DNA of 64,000 bases from Favolaschia claudopus. Lineage: Eukaryota > Basidiomycota > Agaricomycetes > Agaricales > Mycenaceae. Where the stretch lies: NCBI GenBank assembly GCA_037176885.1, contig JAWWNJ010000040.1:992001-1056000 (forward strand), written 5' to 3'. How positions within the stretch are numbered: position 1 is the stretch's first letter; each line of letters opens with the position of its first letter. Under the pieces are notes generated by a model. The model saw nothing but the letters and a program-made list of their open reading frames with translations, was not told where the DNA came from and ran no database searches. Positions 33,476 to 44,847 of this stretch are shown here, one piece after another. The translations under genes and the position numbers were made by a program.

Positions 33476-36256
33476 TTACCGTCGCATTGAGAGCAAAGGA
33501 ACAGCATCAAGAGCTGCCAGGGCATTCTTCTCAAGCACATCTGCACGCGAAGACTCGGGGTTGAGGCGATAAATGCGCTTTGCATACCCCCAGCACTGCT
33601 CGATGAAGTTAAGCTCACAGTGGAACTTTGGGAGGAAGAAGATGTCGAAGCCTCGCTCCTGGCAGTCCGTCTCGAGCATGGATGTGACATTTTCGAAGTC
33701 GGGCTGGTTGTACAAGGTGCGCCGCATGCAGCAGTTGAGAGCCGGAGCAGGGCAGTCCTTGAATTTCTTTTTGCACTGAAGCTTCAAGCCTGTTGTGTTA
33801 ATTCCACGCTCATTCAAGATTACCTCTATGCCTTTGAAGCGACCCGCTTGTAGATGGCCGTCTGGAAAGTAGAGAGGCTGGGGCTGACCGTTGAAATTGC
33901 CATCACCCATCCGGATCTTCTGCTTCAGACGAGTCCCCGTCGGGTCGAAAACCTGTTTACCCTCATCATCGCGAAGAGGAACCTCGACAAGAAAATTATC
34001 CGAGGGTCCTTTCGTCATTTTAGAAGCCGAAAGCGAGCCTTCGGGACGTTTGAGGTGATTGGTGGCGTTGTCATAGACAAAAACATGTTCTTCATCGGGG
34101 TGATGTTTGTTGAGGATGTCCATTGCATCCTGTGCCTAAAGCGATCGAGTAGAAACATAGAATATGATGTAGTAAGCACTCACCTGCTTCCGAATTTCTA
34201 CATTTGTGAAGTAACCATCTTTACCTACGCCAGGATACATCACGACACGAGCATTTGACCCGTCGGGGCCTCTGAGCCAACCATATTTTGAAGAGACAAA
34301 GTCCGCCACCATCAATGAAATACCCTCGCCTTTGGTGTACGGCTTTGCAGGCGCGTCTTTGTGGTACCACGTTTTTCGGCGACGGTCGTGCGCATAAACA
34401 ATCGTCTCATCGTGAAACCATACCACAACCCGTTTACCCGGGAGATCTGGGCCGAATTCCGGGAGGTTGTCCTTCGACCACGCATCCATGCGCGCTCGAA
34501 GATCCCACCATTTTGGAAGGAATTTATTCTTCCGATAGTCAACCACATCTGGACGCTCATGTCCGTCAGCGTACTGGCCCTTCTTGGGATGCATCCATCT
34601 ATTGAACAAAGCGACAGACTTGAATTGAATTTAGGTTGACATACCTGTATCCGAGCGTTCGTAAATAACGCTCGGCAGTGCGAATCGAAATCTTTTTCGT
34701 AATTCCGTGTTTCTCCATGATGTCGTCCCGGGCAATGAATTCAACGACTTTCTGGGCTGTGATATCTTTCCCAAGTTCCTGCGAATGTAGATTAAGGTCG
34801 GCTTGTAAATCCTCATCCACCAGCATCGAGGTTTTCCAATAACCGTAAGGATTCAGAGGGAGCAAGGTACGGTCCGCAATAAATTGCCGGACCAATGTGC
34901 GCAGCTGCCGTGAGCAATATACACCTCTACCCAATGAAACGGCAGCCTGGAGAGACGATGCGACCCATGAACCACGGGTTTTTGACAGCGGCATTGTGTA
35001 AAAATTCAGCATGGTCTGCATTCCCTCCATTCGAAGCCGGACAAATGCGTCAAAACCAGGATCGGCATAGCCCTTGCCATTTGGTCTGTGTGGCCGGAGT
35101 ATTTCACGCAGGTCGGCCAAGGCAGCTGAAGCCACATCAATGCTGGGGGCTTCCCGGAGCCTTCCATCTGGGAGTGCCGCATCGGAGCTGAGGGTTTTGG
35201 ATTAGAGACAGGCGGCAGGTCAACAGAAGTGCCAGCGGCAGCCATGGCGGCATCTAGATCCTCTTCAATATCGGAATCAAGGTCGAGGTCGGCGAAACGA
35301 GCTGCCAGAACAGAAGTGTCGTCCAAAAAGGAAATATCATCCTCATCTGGCAGTCATCTGGCACTTCTTCGACAGTCGTGCGGCGTGGATTTGGCGGGGG
35401 TGGGAGAGAATATTCCCCAAACGAGTAATCCGGAGCACAGAGAGGTGTTTCCGTTGGTGCCGTTGACTGGAAGAAGGTGCAAGGTAGGCCCCCGGTCACT
35501 ACCTATTCCGCGGGTCGGGTTCGCGACCAAATTCTGGGCTGATTTACTCTATGATTTTCGGTCCATCCACCACTGATTTACTCTATTTCCGAGCAACATC
35601 AGGGCTGAAATTTGACTTTTTTCGCTCAATTTCCCAGTATTTTCAGCCGATTTTCTGTCAAGATTGGTGGCTTACCGTCATCCGTCATTTCTAGATCCTC
35701 CGGCTTGATTTCTGCTCAGGATCTTCAGCCGACGCGTCGAAAACTCAGTGTCCCGGACCCGCTCACCAGGTATGAACCTCAAAATTTCTCTCGCGCTGCG
35801 CGCGATTTACTCTATTTCTGACCAGCTTTGGCTGTTTTCAGCTTGATTTACTCTATTTTCATGACCCAGGTGCGCCGTTTTTCAGGCGTTGTTTTACTCT
35901 ATGGCCGACGCGCGGAATAGGTAGTGACCGGGGGCCTTGCAAGGTGGTTTTAGCCGCGGAGGTGACAGAAAGACATCAGAATCATTGTGTGGGAGTGCGC
36001 CGAGTTGTGCCGCCAACGGCGCGGGAGAACGCGATGGAGGTTCCTAGGATTAAAGCAGTTCAATATTAAGTCGGCAGCTTGACGCGTTGACGCGAAACAG
36101 ACGCGTCAATTAACGCGTCAATATTGACACATCTTGTATGAATTCACGTACATTTTCCTTCTCCACTTTCCTCCTCTTCCTCGGTGAGAGCTTCTCTACC
36201 AACCCCTTGGTGAAATTGGCGAGTCGGGCGGCCACATTAGCCTTCCTCTTGCCCAT
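33476..36256 (-). pseudogene. DDE transposase gene of a mushroom-specific family, decayed
   Basis: From ATG 36256 the first exon (36256-36152) reads MGKRKANVAARLANFTKGLV and ends KRRKVEKEN at a codon-phase-0 donor. After a 108-nt intron the N-terminal region continues (EPPSRSP, SDVFLSPPRLKPP) and is split by a hAT-like MITE (35486-35937), whose removal restores FFQSTAPTETP in frame. An 11-bp tandem duplication (TGCCAGATGAC, about 35345-35365) and a second shift near 35190 break the frame. Then come REILRPHRPNGKGYADPGF, ITKKISIRTAERYLRTLGYR, FHDETIVYAHDRR, VYDNATNHLKRPEG and FLPKFHCELNFIEQCWGYAK, with two further introns (34599-34644, 34136-34183). The DE, YDN and ELNFIEQ blocks are the likely DDE catalytic acids. 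The stop is at 33476. Confidence 0.75.
35486..35937. mobile_element. hAT-like MITE, AGGCCCCCGGTCACTACC family, copy 1
   Basis: 452 bp flanked by the perfect 8-bp duplication TGCAAGGT (35478-35485, 35938-35945). TIRs begin AGGCCCCCGGTCACTACCTA and continue TTCCGCGGGTCGG. Inside, GATTTACTCTAT recurs several times. No ORF. Confidence 0.85.
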
Positions 36257-36546
36257 GCTGTGGGGAGAGCGCGTCGGTGTTGCTTGTAAATGATATTAGA
36301 TATTTGGGATCACACCGGAAACCAAATAAAGTAGATAGACCTCTTTCGGTCGACTATTCGCAAGATTTGTTGGGAACAGATTATCAATTTCGACTTTGGA
36401 TGAATATCTACAACATTTTCTAGGATTTTTGACCATATTCGGACGTGTCACGCTTGATTACATAAAGGTTGTAGGATTACAGCAAAATCACGATCAAACG
36501 CGTCTTTACATCCAATCGTCAATTTTTCTACGTAACTTCACTAATA

Positions 36547-37077
36547 TACTCGGTATGACCAAAAGTAACCGGAATCACAAATTGCCTATATATGGCAAGC
36601 TAGCACACAGAACCGCTGGGAGGATTGGTACTGTAATCATGGTAGAAGTATATGCTGTTGCATATGTAGTAGTTTGGGTCCACTGTGCCGTTTGTTGTGC
36701 GTCTATTTGAATTGCAATTATTTATGTTATGATGGTTGAACATTATGCCCAGTTTTTAACGTCTCACAAAAGGTGGAGACTAGGATGCTAAATTCTGACA
36801 TTTCATATACATTATCATAAGACCTAAATCCCATTTTTCAAGTACTCATTGACCCCATATCTGTCCAATTGCTATTTTAAAAACGCAGATATTGCCAAAT
36901 TGGGAAATTTCTGAATTTCGAATATTTCTCTGGCTGTCCGATGTTCCAATCGGTGTTAATGTCATGCAAGTTAGAGAAAACATGCTATAGGTAAGATCTG
37001 GACCCATCAAAGCTGGTTGACCATTGAAATTCCTATATAAATTCTACAATTCCGGTTACTTTTGGTCATGCCGAGTA
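36547..37077. mobile_element. TIR element, TACTCGGYATGACCAAAAG
   Basis: About 531 bp. The left arm TACTCGGTATGACCAAAAGT, then AACCGGAAT, is mirrored at the right end (ATTCCGG...GCCGAGTA) with TA at both edges. No coding capacity. Lies between the DDE pseudogene and the divergent gene at 37186. Confidence 0.65.
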
Positions 37078-37411
37078 GACACGATCTTTTGATATACAAA
37101 AATTTGACCCGAAATCTGCACGCGCTGAATTATTGAAGCCCGATCAGTGACAGAAGACTGATTCTGCCACGACGCCCTACCCGCGATGCCAGCTGTGTCT
37201 CGCCGCAAGGCTGCCTCTCGTCAGAGCTGGGGCTCTGCTATGGATTCTATCAGGTCTGGGGTCAAGCGTGTGATTGGCAGTGTGTCACCAAAGAAGAAAA
37301 GGAAAAAGATCCAGACGGAAAAAGAGAATGTGCGTCTGTGCTTCTTGTTCTCATGCTGTGACGGAATAATCTTGCAAAGGACACGCTGCCTCCGTCGACC
37401 CCGGGCCCATC

Positions 37412-37842
37412 AGGCCCCCGGTCACTACCTATTCCGCGGGTCGGGTTCGCGACCAGATTCTGGGCTGATTTACTCTATGATTTTGGGTCCATCCACCACT
37501 GATTTACTCTATTTCCGAGCGACATCAGGGGTGAAATTCGACTTTTTTCGCTCAATTTCCTGTTTTTAGCCGATTTCCCGTCAAGATTGGTGGCTCACCG
37601 TCATCTCTGGATCCTCTGGCTTGATTTTTACTCGGATCTTCAGCCGACGCGAGTGTCCCGGACCCGCTCACCAGGTATGAACCTCAAAATTTCTCGCGCG
37701 CTGCGCGCGATTTACTCTATTTCTGACCAGCTTTGGCTGTTTTCAGCTTGATTTACTCTATTTCCATGACCCGGGTAAGCCGTTTTTGAGGCGTTGTTTT
37801 ACTCTATGGCCGACCCGCGGAATAGGTAGTGACCGGGGGCCT
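37412..37842. mobile_element. hAT-like MITE, AGGCCCCCGGTCACTACC family, copy 2
   Basis: 431 bp with the perfect 8-bp duplication GGCCCATC (37404-37411, 37843-37850). It is close in sequence to 35486-35937 along its length, with small indels, including the repeated GATTTACTCTAT units and the CGCGCTGCGCGCGA hairpin-like patch. Confidence 0.85.
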
Positions 37843-38351
37843 GGCCCATCGCTGTCTGGCAGCGATGTTTTTCTATCATCTGAACCGGCCGTCTTTACAC
37901 CCGACTTCTACATGACTGTTCCCGCGGCGGTTGTTGACTCTCCGTTCGGCAGCTTCCCCACCCACGCTCGTAGTTCCCCATCGAAGTCATCAACAGTTGG
38001 CAGAATATGGCAAGAATGGACCCCTCGTTTAATCAGTCGATTCTCACCGTCTCGTCAATCCATGCCAAATCACGAAATCTTTGACGACAACGCGTCAATT
38101 CTGGCTGCGCGATCCCCGTTCCCGCCGCAAATGCTGACCAATGACTCTGTCTCCGAGCTCAGCTTCCAACTCTATCCGCACTCCGTCGATTCCGCCTCTC
38201 TAAAATCAGCCGACTCTGCATCAATAACATTCCCAACTCCGCAGCCTCCGTTGCCCACAGATGCAGAGTTGGCTGAACGTGCACGGGCTCGTGAGGCAGC
38301 TGCCAAATCTGCTGACAAGCTGGATTATAATACTTTTACCGATTTAGAACA

Positions 38352-39075
38352 TACAGTCGTAAACTAGGAAGCGCAACATTACGTAGAAGAGCAACACGCG
38401 GATTTCGGCCCTGATAACCATTCTCCAGCAAGAAATCTAGCACTTCCTACCGTTTTCAAGGTCGCTGAATTCGATGGAACGGTTTCTGGAACATGTAAAT
38501 CCACCGTTTAGCTTGTATAGCCGCGATTGCTCAGAAATTGCCAAATCTGGGAGGAAATTTGATGTTCCCCGCTTTTATATGGAGATTTCCATGGGCCTGC
38601 TTGTGCTCAAATAGTCTTTGAAAGTTAATCGGCATCCCACAAAAAATTTGGACCGATTCGGTTTCTAACGAACTCAAACGAGCCGATCTTTCGCGGAATT
38701 TTGACCTGTGAGGCTGAGCCGGGAATTTTGCCGTTCGATCCACATATTTTTGGGTGCTCCCCAGCAGGTCAAATTCATTGTATGATATCTTCAGCACCCC
38801 AATTACCTATATTGCGCTGTCCCGACCTGCAAGGAAGGCTTCAGGCTTTGTTTGTCTGTGTTGCGCTTCTACGTTAATCGGCCAAATTCGGTGATGCCGA
38901 ACTTTGGACCTCGATCTCACTCAAAAGAACTTCATTCATCGTAAACTTTTTGCTGAATGCATAGAACAGATACAGGGCTAGTGCTCTATCACAAAATTTC
39001 CGGGTATATAGCACGATTACTTGGAATAATTTGCCGAGAATGTTAATCGTTGCGCTTCCTAGTTTACGACTGTAG
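38352..39075. mobile_element. TIR element, TACAGTCGTAAACTAGGAAG
   Basis: 724 bp. The tips TACAGTCGTAAACTAGGAAG, then CGCAAC, and the complement at the right are identical over 26 bp, with TA at both edges. The centre has no ORF with a motif. CAGT...ACTG with TA suggests a Tc1/mariner-type element. Confidence 0.75.
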
Positions 39076-39119
39076 TTACGTAGAAGGTATACTCAATATG
39101 TTGTCCAAGTCTACGTGAA

Positions 39120-39532
39120 TTGAGCATCAGTCTGGCTTGGACAAGGATAGGTAACATCAGTAACGCGTTACATCAATCACGTGGGGTAGGTTGCTGATGA
39201 ATGAGATCTACCTCGCGACGTGGCGGGCTTCAAGCGGACGGCGCCCCCCGAGGTAATGGCTGACTGCCACTCATGCCCCATTTTTTCTTCACCTATGGTT
39301 CCTATGTCGAGCTATTGTTCTCACAGTCGATGGAAGCGCTCACCCACCTACTCCAAGACTATACTCTACCAACCACGGTCGAACCCTCACTAGAATTACT
39401 TTTTCACTTATTTATCGCCCTTTGGGCACCGCGTCTTAGTAGTTGGTTTACTTGTTGCGGTATAGAAATGCTGATACAAAAAAAAAAAAAGTGGAGGTCA
39501 CGTGGTGCGCTACATCGTTGGGTCAACAAGCT
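39120..39532. other. Non-coding, with an A13 run
   Basis: A homopolymer of A near 39478-39490. No gene recognised. Confidence 0.35.
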
Positions 39533-39610
39533 TTAGCTCCCTGCCTCCGGCACGGCCGACTCGCTGCGCTCGCCGGCCTCCCTCCGTTCGGTCACACAGC
39601 TTGTTCAAGT
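39533..39610 (-). repeat. Second Helitron-like 3' tip
   Basis: On the minus strand GCGAGCGCAGCGAGTCGGCC leads to a short GTGCC-GGAGGCAGGG near-hairpin and then GCTAA. It is close to the 3' tip of the Helitron at 10601, and both are followed by AGCTTGTT-like flanks. Probably a decayed or non-autonomous Helitron end. Confidence 0.5.
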
Positions 39611-40837
39611 ACATATAGGGTAGCGTTTTCAGTTTTCTACGACTCGCCGCGACGATTCCACACGGCGCTCGCTCTCTTCGTCCTCATCAGTCTGCGCTGG
39701 AGAGCAGGCTGTCGCCTCGTTTGCTGTCTTGGGTACTTGACTACGCGCCACATACCAGAGCAGCAGCAGCGACGCCGCGCTCGCTCTCGAAGGCAACGCC
39801 GCCGTGATCTTGTCACTCCCGCGCCGACTCTGCCCAATCTTCAATCGACAATTCACGCCGCTGTTAACTTGTACAGCATGACCGGATACTACGATGAGAA
39901 TTCGCAGCTTGAGGACCCAGAGGGTGGAAGCTGATTGTCGAGGGAATACAGTGAGGTCGGCAGAGGAATGTGGGAGGAAGGGTCCCAATAAGCTAACTCG
40001 AGGTGCGTCGCACAGATATCTTATCTTGCAGGACTTTGTTGACGACAGCCCGACAGACAAACACGACGGATCGCCTGAAGGACAGTACAGGGCCCCCAGC
40101 CTCCTGAGGAGAGACGCACAACATTAGCAGGCTCTTGTAGGCTCTTGCGCAGCGTCCTCGGAAGCAAATTTCCATAGTTTGAAGACCGGACACTTGCGGC
40201 TCGGGATCGCGCACGAATCGTTGACAAGGCGCTGCCGGAAGACGGTGTCAGGCGAGTGGGCTTGAGGTACATCCTCTCTCCCATGGGGAATGATCCGTAA
40301 GCCGTGAGTAAGCCGCCTCGGCGATACTTCGGGCTCACAAATCCAACAGATTGACGTTTTGGGATGTCAGGACCGCAGAGACACCTAAAGGTGTATTTTG
40401 GTGCCAACACGCGCGAGTTCAGCACTGAAGAAAAGAAGATCTGGTTCACGCTGTCCTTCTTAAAGGCAGCTGACGGATCAAGTTGCCCGGCGGGCGACTG
40501 GAAGAGAAATTGGTGCAGTGTTAGCTTCGAGAAATGAAATGAATAAAAGGACTAAAGTACAACGAGAATATACTACGCTATTTTTTACGCTCAGTAGGCT
40601 TATTTGCATCCATCTGACTCCATTCTTAACATTCTATACTACTTATCTCGTAGCACTATGGATTGTTCGACTGCCCCCAATTGCTAATTGCTGAGCATGT
40701 GGAGGTTGCTGACTACAGCCTGAGATTTGGTTAGTGACCAAATCAAAAGAGCTAACATATTTAATTACCCTCCACTGGATGACCCGAGTGTCAGAACAGA
40801 AGACATTATTTGGACGAGTGTGTGTTACAAAACCATC
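39611..40837. other. No confident gene; dispersed repeat at 40508-40590
   Basis: A 142-codon minus-strand frame (40021-40449) has no motif I recognise. The segment 40508-40590 (GCTTCGAGAAATGAAATGAA, then AGGACTAAAGTACAA) is an inverted copy of 16585-16650. Confidence 0.35.
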
Positions 40838-42057
40838 CTATTCCCAATGTGAATAAGACCATAGACTATCGGTTGCTTTACGAACCTTCGTACGACGAGC
40901 TAGCGCGGGGAACCAAAGAGCGAGATGTCCTGCATCGATTAGGCGGACCTCAAAATTGATCACGGGGAAGGGAGACAAGGGCAAGCCAGCTAACTCAGAG
41001 TCGAGACAGAGAAACTGCTCCATGCTCGTTTTCCCCAAAATCCCATCCAACGCAATTGTTATGGTACGGATTTTTTGCGTTGAGCGAATGGAGGAACACG
41101 CCGCGAGTATCTCGCTGGAAACCGTTTGGGAGGTGATAATCCGAAGGACAGTGAGACAGGGGAACATGGACAAATCAAGGGGCTCTATTGGCGTACGAGT
41201 TCCCCAATTCTGTACAATAACTCCTTTAGTGGCGTGGAACGGCAGACAGCAGAAACTAACACTCACTCCCCCTGACAGCTCCATAACTTGGATTGTTTGA
41301 CACCCCATTCCGTCATTCCAGTTCACAGGCAGTTCAAGTCGAACTGAAAGGGCCTTTAGCTGCGAAAATCGAACGGGTGAAAATCGCTAGAATCCAGGTG
41401 CTGGCGGTATTGTTGTATTGATAATGAAAGATCTATTCTCATTGACTCTAGCAAAATCCTTGCCGAGGGTGTAGTGCCTTTCCACCACGGAAAATTAGAA
41501 CGGAAGTCAAAATGTCTGATGGTTGATGAGCAGTGCGTCCAAACGTGCCTGAGACCGGGGAACGAATATGAGTTGCAGGTACAGTGAAGGCGGCAAAGGG
41601 TATCCGTGCCCAAAAGATTCGGGAAAGCAGGCGAATCCCGTATCTCGGTGAGCGAAATAGAGAGACTGAGCAGACCTGTAAATCGCAGCAGGCCAATGCT
41701 ATCCAGAGCTTCCGAGGAAATATGGAACTCGTCAAGTGTGAGCTCGCGAATCATCGACAGAAGGTCAGGCCTATTACTAAGCGAACGGTAAAGCCGAAGG
41801 GCCTTCAGCTGTCCTCCGTCCCTTTTCCAGCTTCCGATAGAAGGATTTAGGGAGCGGTATATATACACCCGCGCCACCGCTAGCCATGCGCGAGCGACAC
41901 GAGCACATGCGGCGAGGTCGGATGGTGATGAACTGAGACTTAGATACCCAATACATTCGTCCAGAAGCTCTGGTATGTTCAATGGACTATTTTGAGCAAT
42001 CACGCGACATGATGCATTCGCTGCGGTGGATATTACGCTTAAGTCGATTCTAGTCAC
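40838..42057 (-). pseudogene. F-box/LRR-type gene with a frameshift
   Basis: The minus strand encodes an F-box-like start (LNIPELLDECIGYLSLSSSP, then AACARVARAWLAVARVYIYR) and an LRR-type remainder (LLSMIRELTLDEFHISSEAL, FPGLRHVWTHCSSTIRHFDF). The frame closes at 41356, but the next frame continues the protein immediately (FSQLKALSVRLELPVNWNDG, then PCLTVLRIITSQTV) to 40838. One missing T in the run near 41377 explains the shift. No in-frame ATG was found before the F-box, so a short 5' exon may exist upstream of 42057. As an F-box protein it would select ubiquitination targets. It is probably broken, unless the shift is a sequencing error. Confidence 0.6.
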
Positions 42058-43342
42058 TGATGGCCCACCGTCTAGGGATAATTTAGCTTTGGCTCGCGGG
42101 TACCGTTTCCTTTACAAGATACATAGTCAGCGATGACAGCGTTTTACACAGACTATGCCTACCGGCATCGGAAGCAGGGAGATTGGGCGTTGCATTGGCT
42201 TTGCCGGCTCTTCCTACCGAGACATAACTTTGTGGCACTTGAGTCGATATGTGTCATCTCAATTGTTCGAGCTACTGAGGCATTCAGGCAAAGGACTCTT
42301 ATATGCTGATATATTGAGGGCGGCCCCGAACTATTCAAGAGGGACTCGGAGGTTCTGATGGGGTAATTGTATCAAAATTGTATTAGCAATTACCCCAAAT
42401 TTGAGCCTCAATACAATTGTTTGATCCTTCTACAGTGCCCACCATCACTTCTCCAACACCACCTTTTCACCCGAAAATAAATTTTTGTGATTTATTTCTG
42501 ATTTCCTGAGGAAGGAAACCCACCAAAAGAATACGTTTGGCGTCAAGAACTCAATTTTTCCCACGATGTTTCACTTTTTTGACAGAAAAATAAATAAAAG
42601 CCTGGAATCAAACCAATTATGTCCGAGAAGTGTGCTGAAAGTGTCATGTTGCGGTAGCCAAGGGCCCTTGGCCATGCCGGACGGTAATCCGAGGCTGGAC
42701 TCGGCACCGGGCGGTACGTAACTCCTAACCCTAACGAATATGGGAATTTGACGTCATTTGATGGCATCGTTAGGGTTTATTTCACTTTTTCGGTGGTGAA
42801 AAAACAAAAACTTGTTCAATTGTTCTGCAAAGCACAAGCTAGGTACATACACATCTAGTTGCAAGCCGTATACAGACTGGTAACGAGTCTAGGCCTGATT
42901 TGCAAACCCTGAAGCTGCTAATTCCGCTATCTCGCAGCGTCTAGCGCTTCATGGTCATCTTCATCGCACTGAGAAGTACTTGCCCCAGCCCCTGCAATGC
43001 TTCAACTGCTTGGCATTGCGTCTCAATGCAAGCGTCCCGCTATCTGCGGCATTTGCCAACTTGGACCTCCAACCACTCCACTTCCGACTGCCGCTGCCCA
43101 CACTCGACTCAATGCTCACCCCAGGCCTGCGCGGCGGCGGACCTCACCGGGCAACTGACTTGTCATGCCCCATCCGCCAAGCCATTCTGCTTCGTATTGC
43201 TGCAGAACATGCAGCTGCTGGCCCTCTCTTTATAGTCCCACCGGATTCTTAAAGATCTCCCCCCTTACTTCTCGCCATATGAAAACTAACCCCTGCCACG
43301 AACCCTCTTGATAGATTCACCTCAATCTCTACTCCCTGCCTC
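42058..43342. other. Mostly non-coding; possible LINE zinc-knuckle scrap at 42980-43250
   Basis: Frames at 42951-43252 contain CFNCLALRLNAS and, one frame over, Cys/His spacings like a decayed CCHC array. The resemblance to a LINE ORF1 is weak. GGGGTAATTG/CAATTACCCC (42360-42397) forms a small inverted repeat. Confidence 0.3.
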
Positions 43343-43944
43343 CAGTGGCGGCAAAATCTGATGTCACCCCAAAAAAGGAAATTCTCATCAATTCAACTCG
43401 TTTTCTTTTCTGTGCCCTGTTTTCTGTGGTCGGACCTTTCGCAGTGCATTCAAGACATAGATTTCAAACACATTCACCCCTTTACTCGGCAGAGGACAAT
43501 TTGTCAGAGCGTGCTAAAAAACTGGCGGCTCGGCGTGAGGCTCTTCTGGTCATTGTCAGTGCTTCATGTTGTCAATTACAGGAGAATATTGACTGAGATA
43601 GTCACCAGAAATGGGTCGTCATTATCAGTATATTAATACAGAGCTCGAACAACAAGTGCAATGCACTTGAGAGCGTGTTCGGAATTTTTCTGCATGCCTC
43701 CAACACTCCGTACAAAGTCATCGAAACTCTTGCGCACATGGGAATAACCATCTCTGTTGATGCTATTGTAAAGGTCCGTAGCGACTTTGCGTTTATGGGC
43801 GAAGCATGCACGTTTGAACATCGGATTGGGTTCTCGGGTGCCTGTTGGAAGATTGATGCTGATTCCGGGACCTGGAGCGCCGCTCTGGCTTGATTTGGAG
43901 ACTTAGATTCAACGTGAACGAAAGTAGTTGAGTCATGGCCGATT

Positions 43945-44525
43945 GTCGCCGACCTTCGGTCGACTCCTCGCGGCCCCGGTTTTTACGAAAGCAGGTGTGC
44001 TTTCGAAGCGCATGATTATTTTTGAACTGCAAAAAATTACCAAGGTCTTGTCGTCGAGTATCGAGCCGTGAAGTCCTCTTGATGTCTCGCATCGTAGGAG
44101 ACAGTAGAGACAGTACATATCCAATACATAGATATTTCATGTTATTTTGGTGCGACGAGCCGGCAAAAACAAAAATCCATAGCTCAGGGCTTGGCGACGC
44201 CAAGCTTTTATTTTGCCGCGGCCAGGCTACATGCGACCTTTCAGAATTGCCGCGGACTGCTCAGTTTGAATGGTGGAATCGTCGGTGCGCTTTGCGGCGA
44301 CGTCTCACCATCCCTCACACTGTGGAAAATTATGTACAATATTTTGATGATATTGCAAAGAAATCCTGGATTGATTGTCATGGCTAAATCTCTGGTTTGA
44401 TTTTCTCAGGATTCTCTATTCATTTCCTTGGACTAAATCGACTTTGCTCATCATACATCGACCGGCAGCCATTGGGCTTTCTCCCGGCAACCGGGGCCGC
44501 GAGGAGCCGACCGCAGGTCGGCGAC
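43945..44525. mobile_element. TIR element, GTCGCCGACC...GGTCGGCGAC
   Basis: About 581 bp. GTCGCCGACCTTCGGTCGAC, then TCCTCGCGGCCCCGG, is mirrored by CCGGGGCCGCGAGGAGCCGA...GTCGGCGAC at the right. The arms are GC-rich and the centre AT-rich. No clear target duplication and no ORF with a motif. Confidence 0.65.
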
Positions 44526-44765
44526 GAGCGGCGCAAATTTAATCAGTAATCAAGCATCCAATCAATTCACTTTGAGAGGAAAAAGCTAGGCTAGGACTAG
44601 AAGTTTTTTCAAATTTCAAAAATTGTGGCCGTCAAAGGTTCAGCACCCCGCCTCGAAGAGGCCTAATCCAAGGACCAAAGTCATATTAACCTGTTTGCCA
44701 TGCAGATATTGAATGGCTAATGGCTAAACAAGTGTAAGATCGAGTAACTTCATTCCACTTCTACA

Positions 44766-44847
44766 TGAAAGTTTGGCCCATCAAACTCTCCTAATGCGGA
44801 AATCGGTAGCCATTCAATGGCTCCAATGGCTCTTCGCAAACCCTCTA
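44766..44847. repeat. Right end of a TAGAGGGTTTGCG MITE (second copy)
   Basis: Matches 24441-24521 closely, ending CGCAAACCCTCTA. The sequence just after it (TATCATGTAAGCAAACTTCA) resembles the inner part of the Mutator-like element at 59392 (TATCATGTAAGCAGATTTTA). Confidence 0.5.

Larger units (their letters stand above)
37186..39119 (+). pseudogene. Gene sharing the KR-rich/EKEN N-terminal module; two insertions
   Basis: Exon 1 (37186-37329) encodes MPAVSRRKAASRQSWGSAMD through SPKKKRKKIQTEKEN and ends in phase 0. After a 50-nt intron, exon 2 reads DTLPPSTPGPS, is split by a hAT-like MITE (37412-37842), and resumes LSGSDVFLSSEPAVFTPDFY exactly in frame when the MITE and one 8-bp duplication are removed. 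It continues to YNTFTDLEH, where a second TIR element (38352-39075) introduces a stop; removing that element gives SYVEGILNMLSKST and a natural TGA at 39119. The N-terminal module and intron position match the DDE gene on the other strand, but no catalytic motif follows. The product would be about 270 aa, function unknown. It may be a truncated relative of the transposase or an accessory gene. Confidence 0.6.

Noticed and set aside
35180..35330. A fourth intron in the DDE transposase gene near DLPPVSNPKPS
   Set aside because: An acceptor (CCCTCAG) exists, but no donor gives the right phase with a plausible length, so a frameshift is preferred.
40021..40449. 142-codon minus-strand frame
   Set aside because: No motif, no plausible introns or neighbours; probably chance.
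42724..42735. CCTAACCCTAAC, telomere-like repeat
   Set aside because: Only two units; not a telomeric array or a convincing interstitial telomere.
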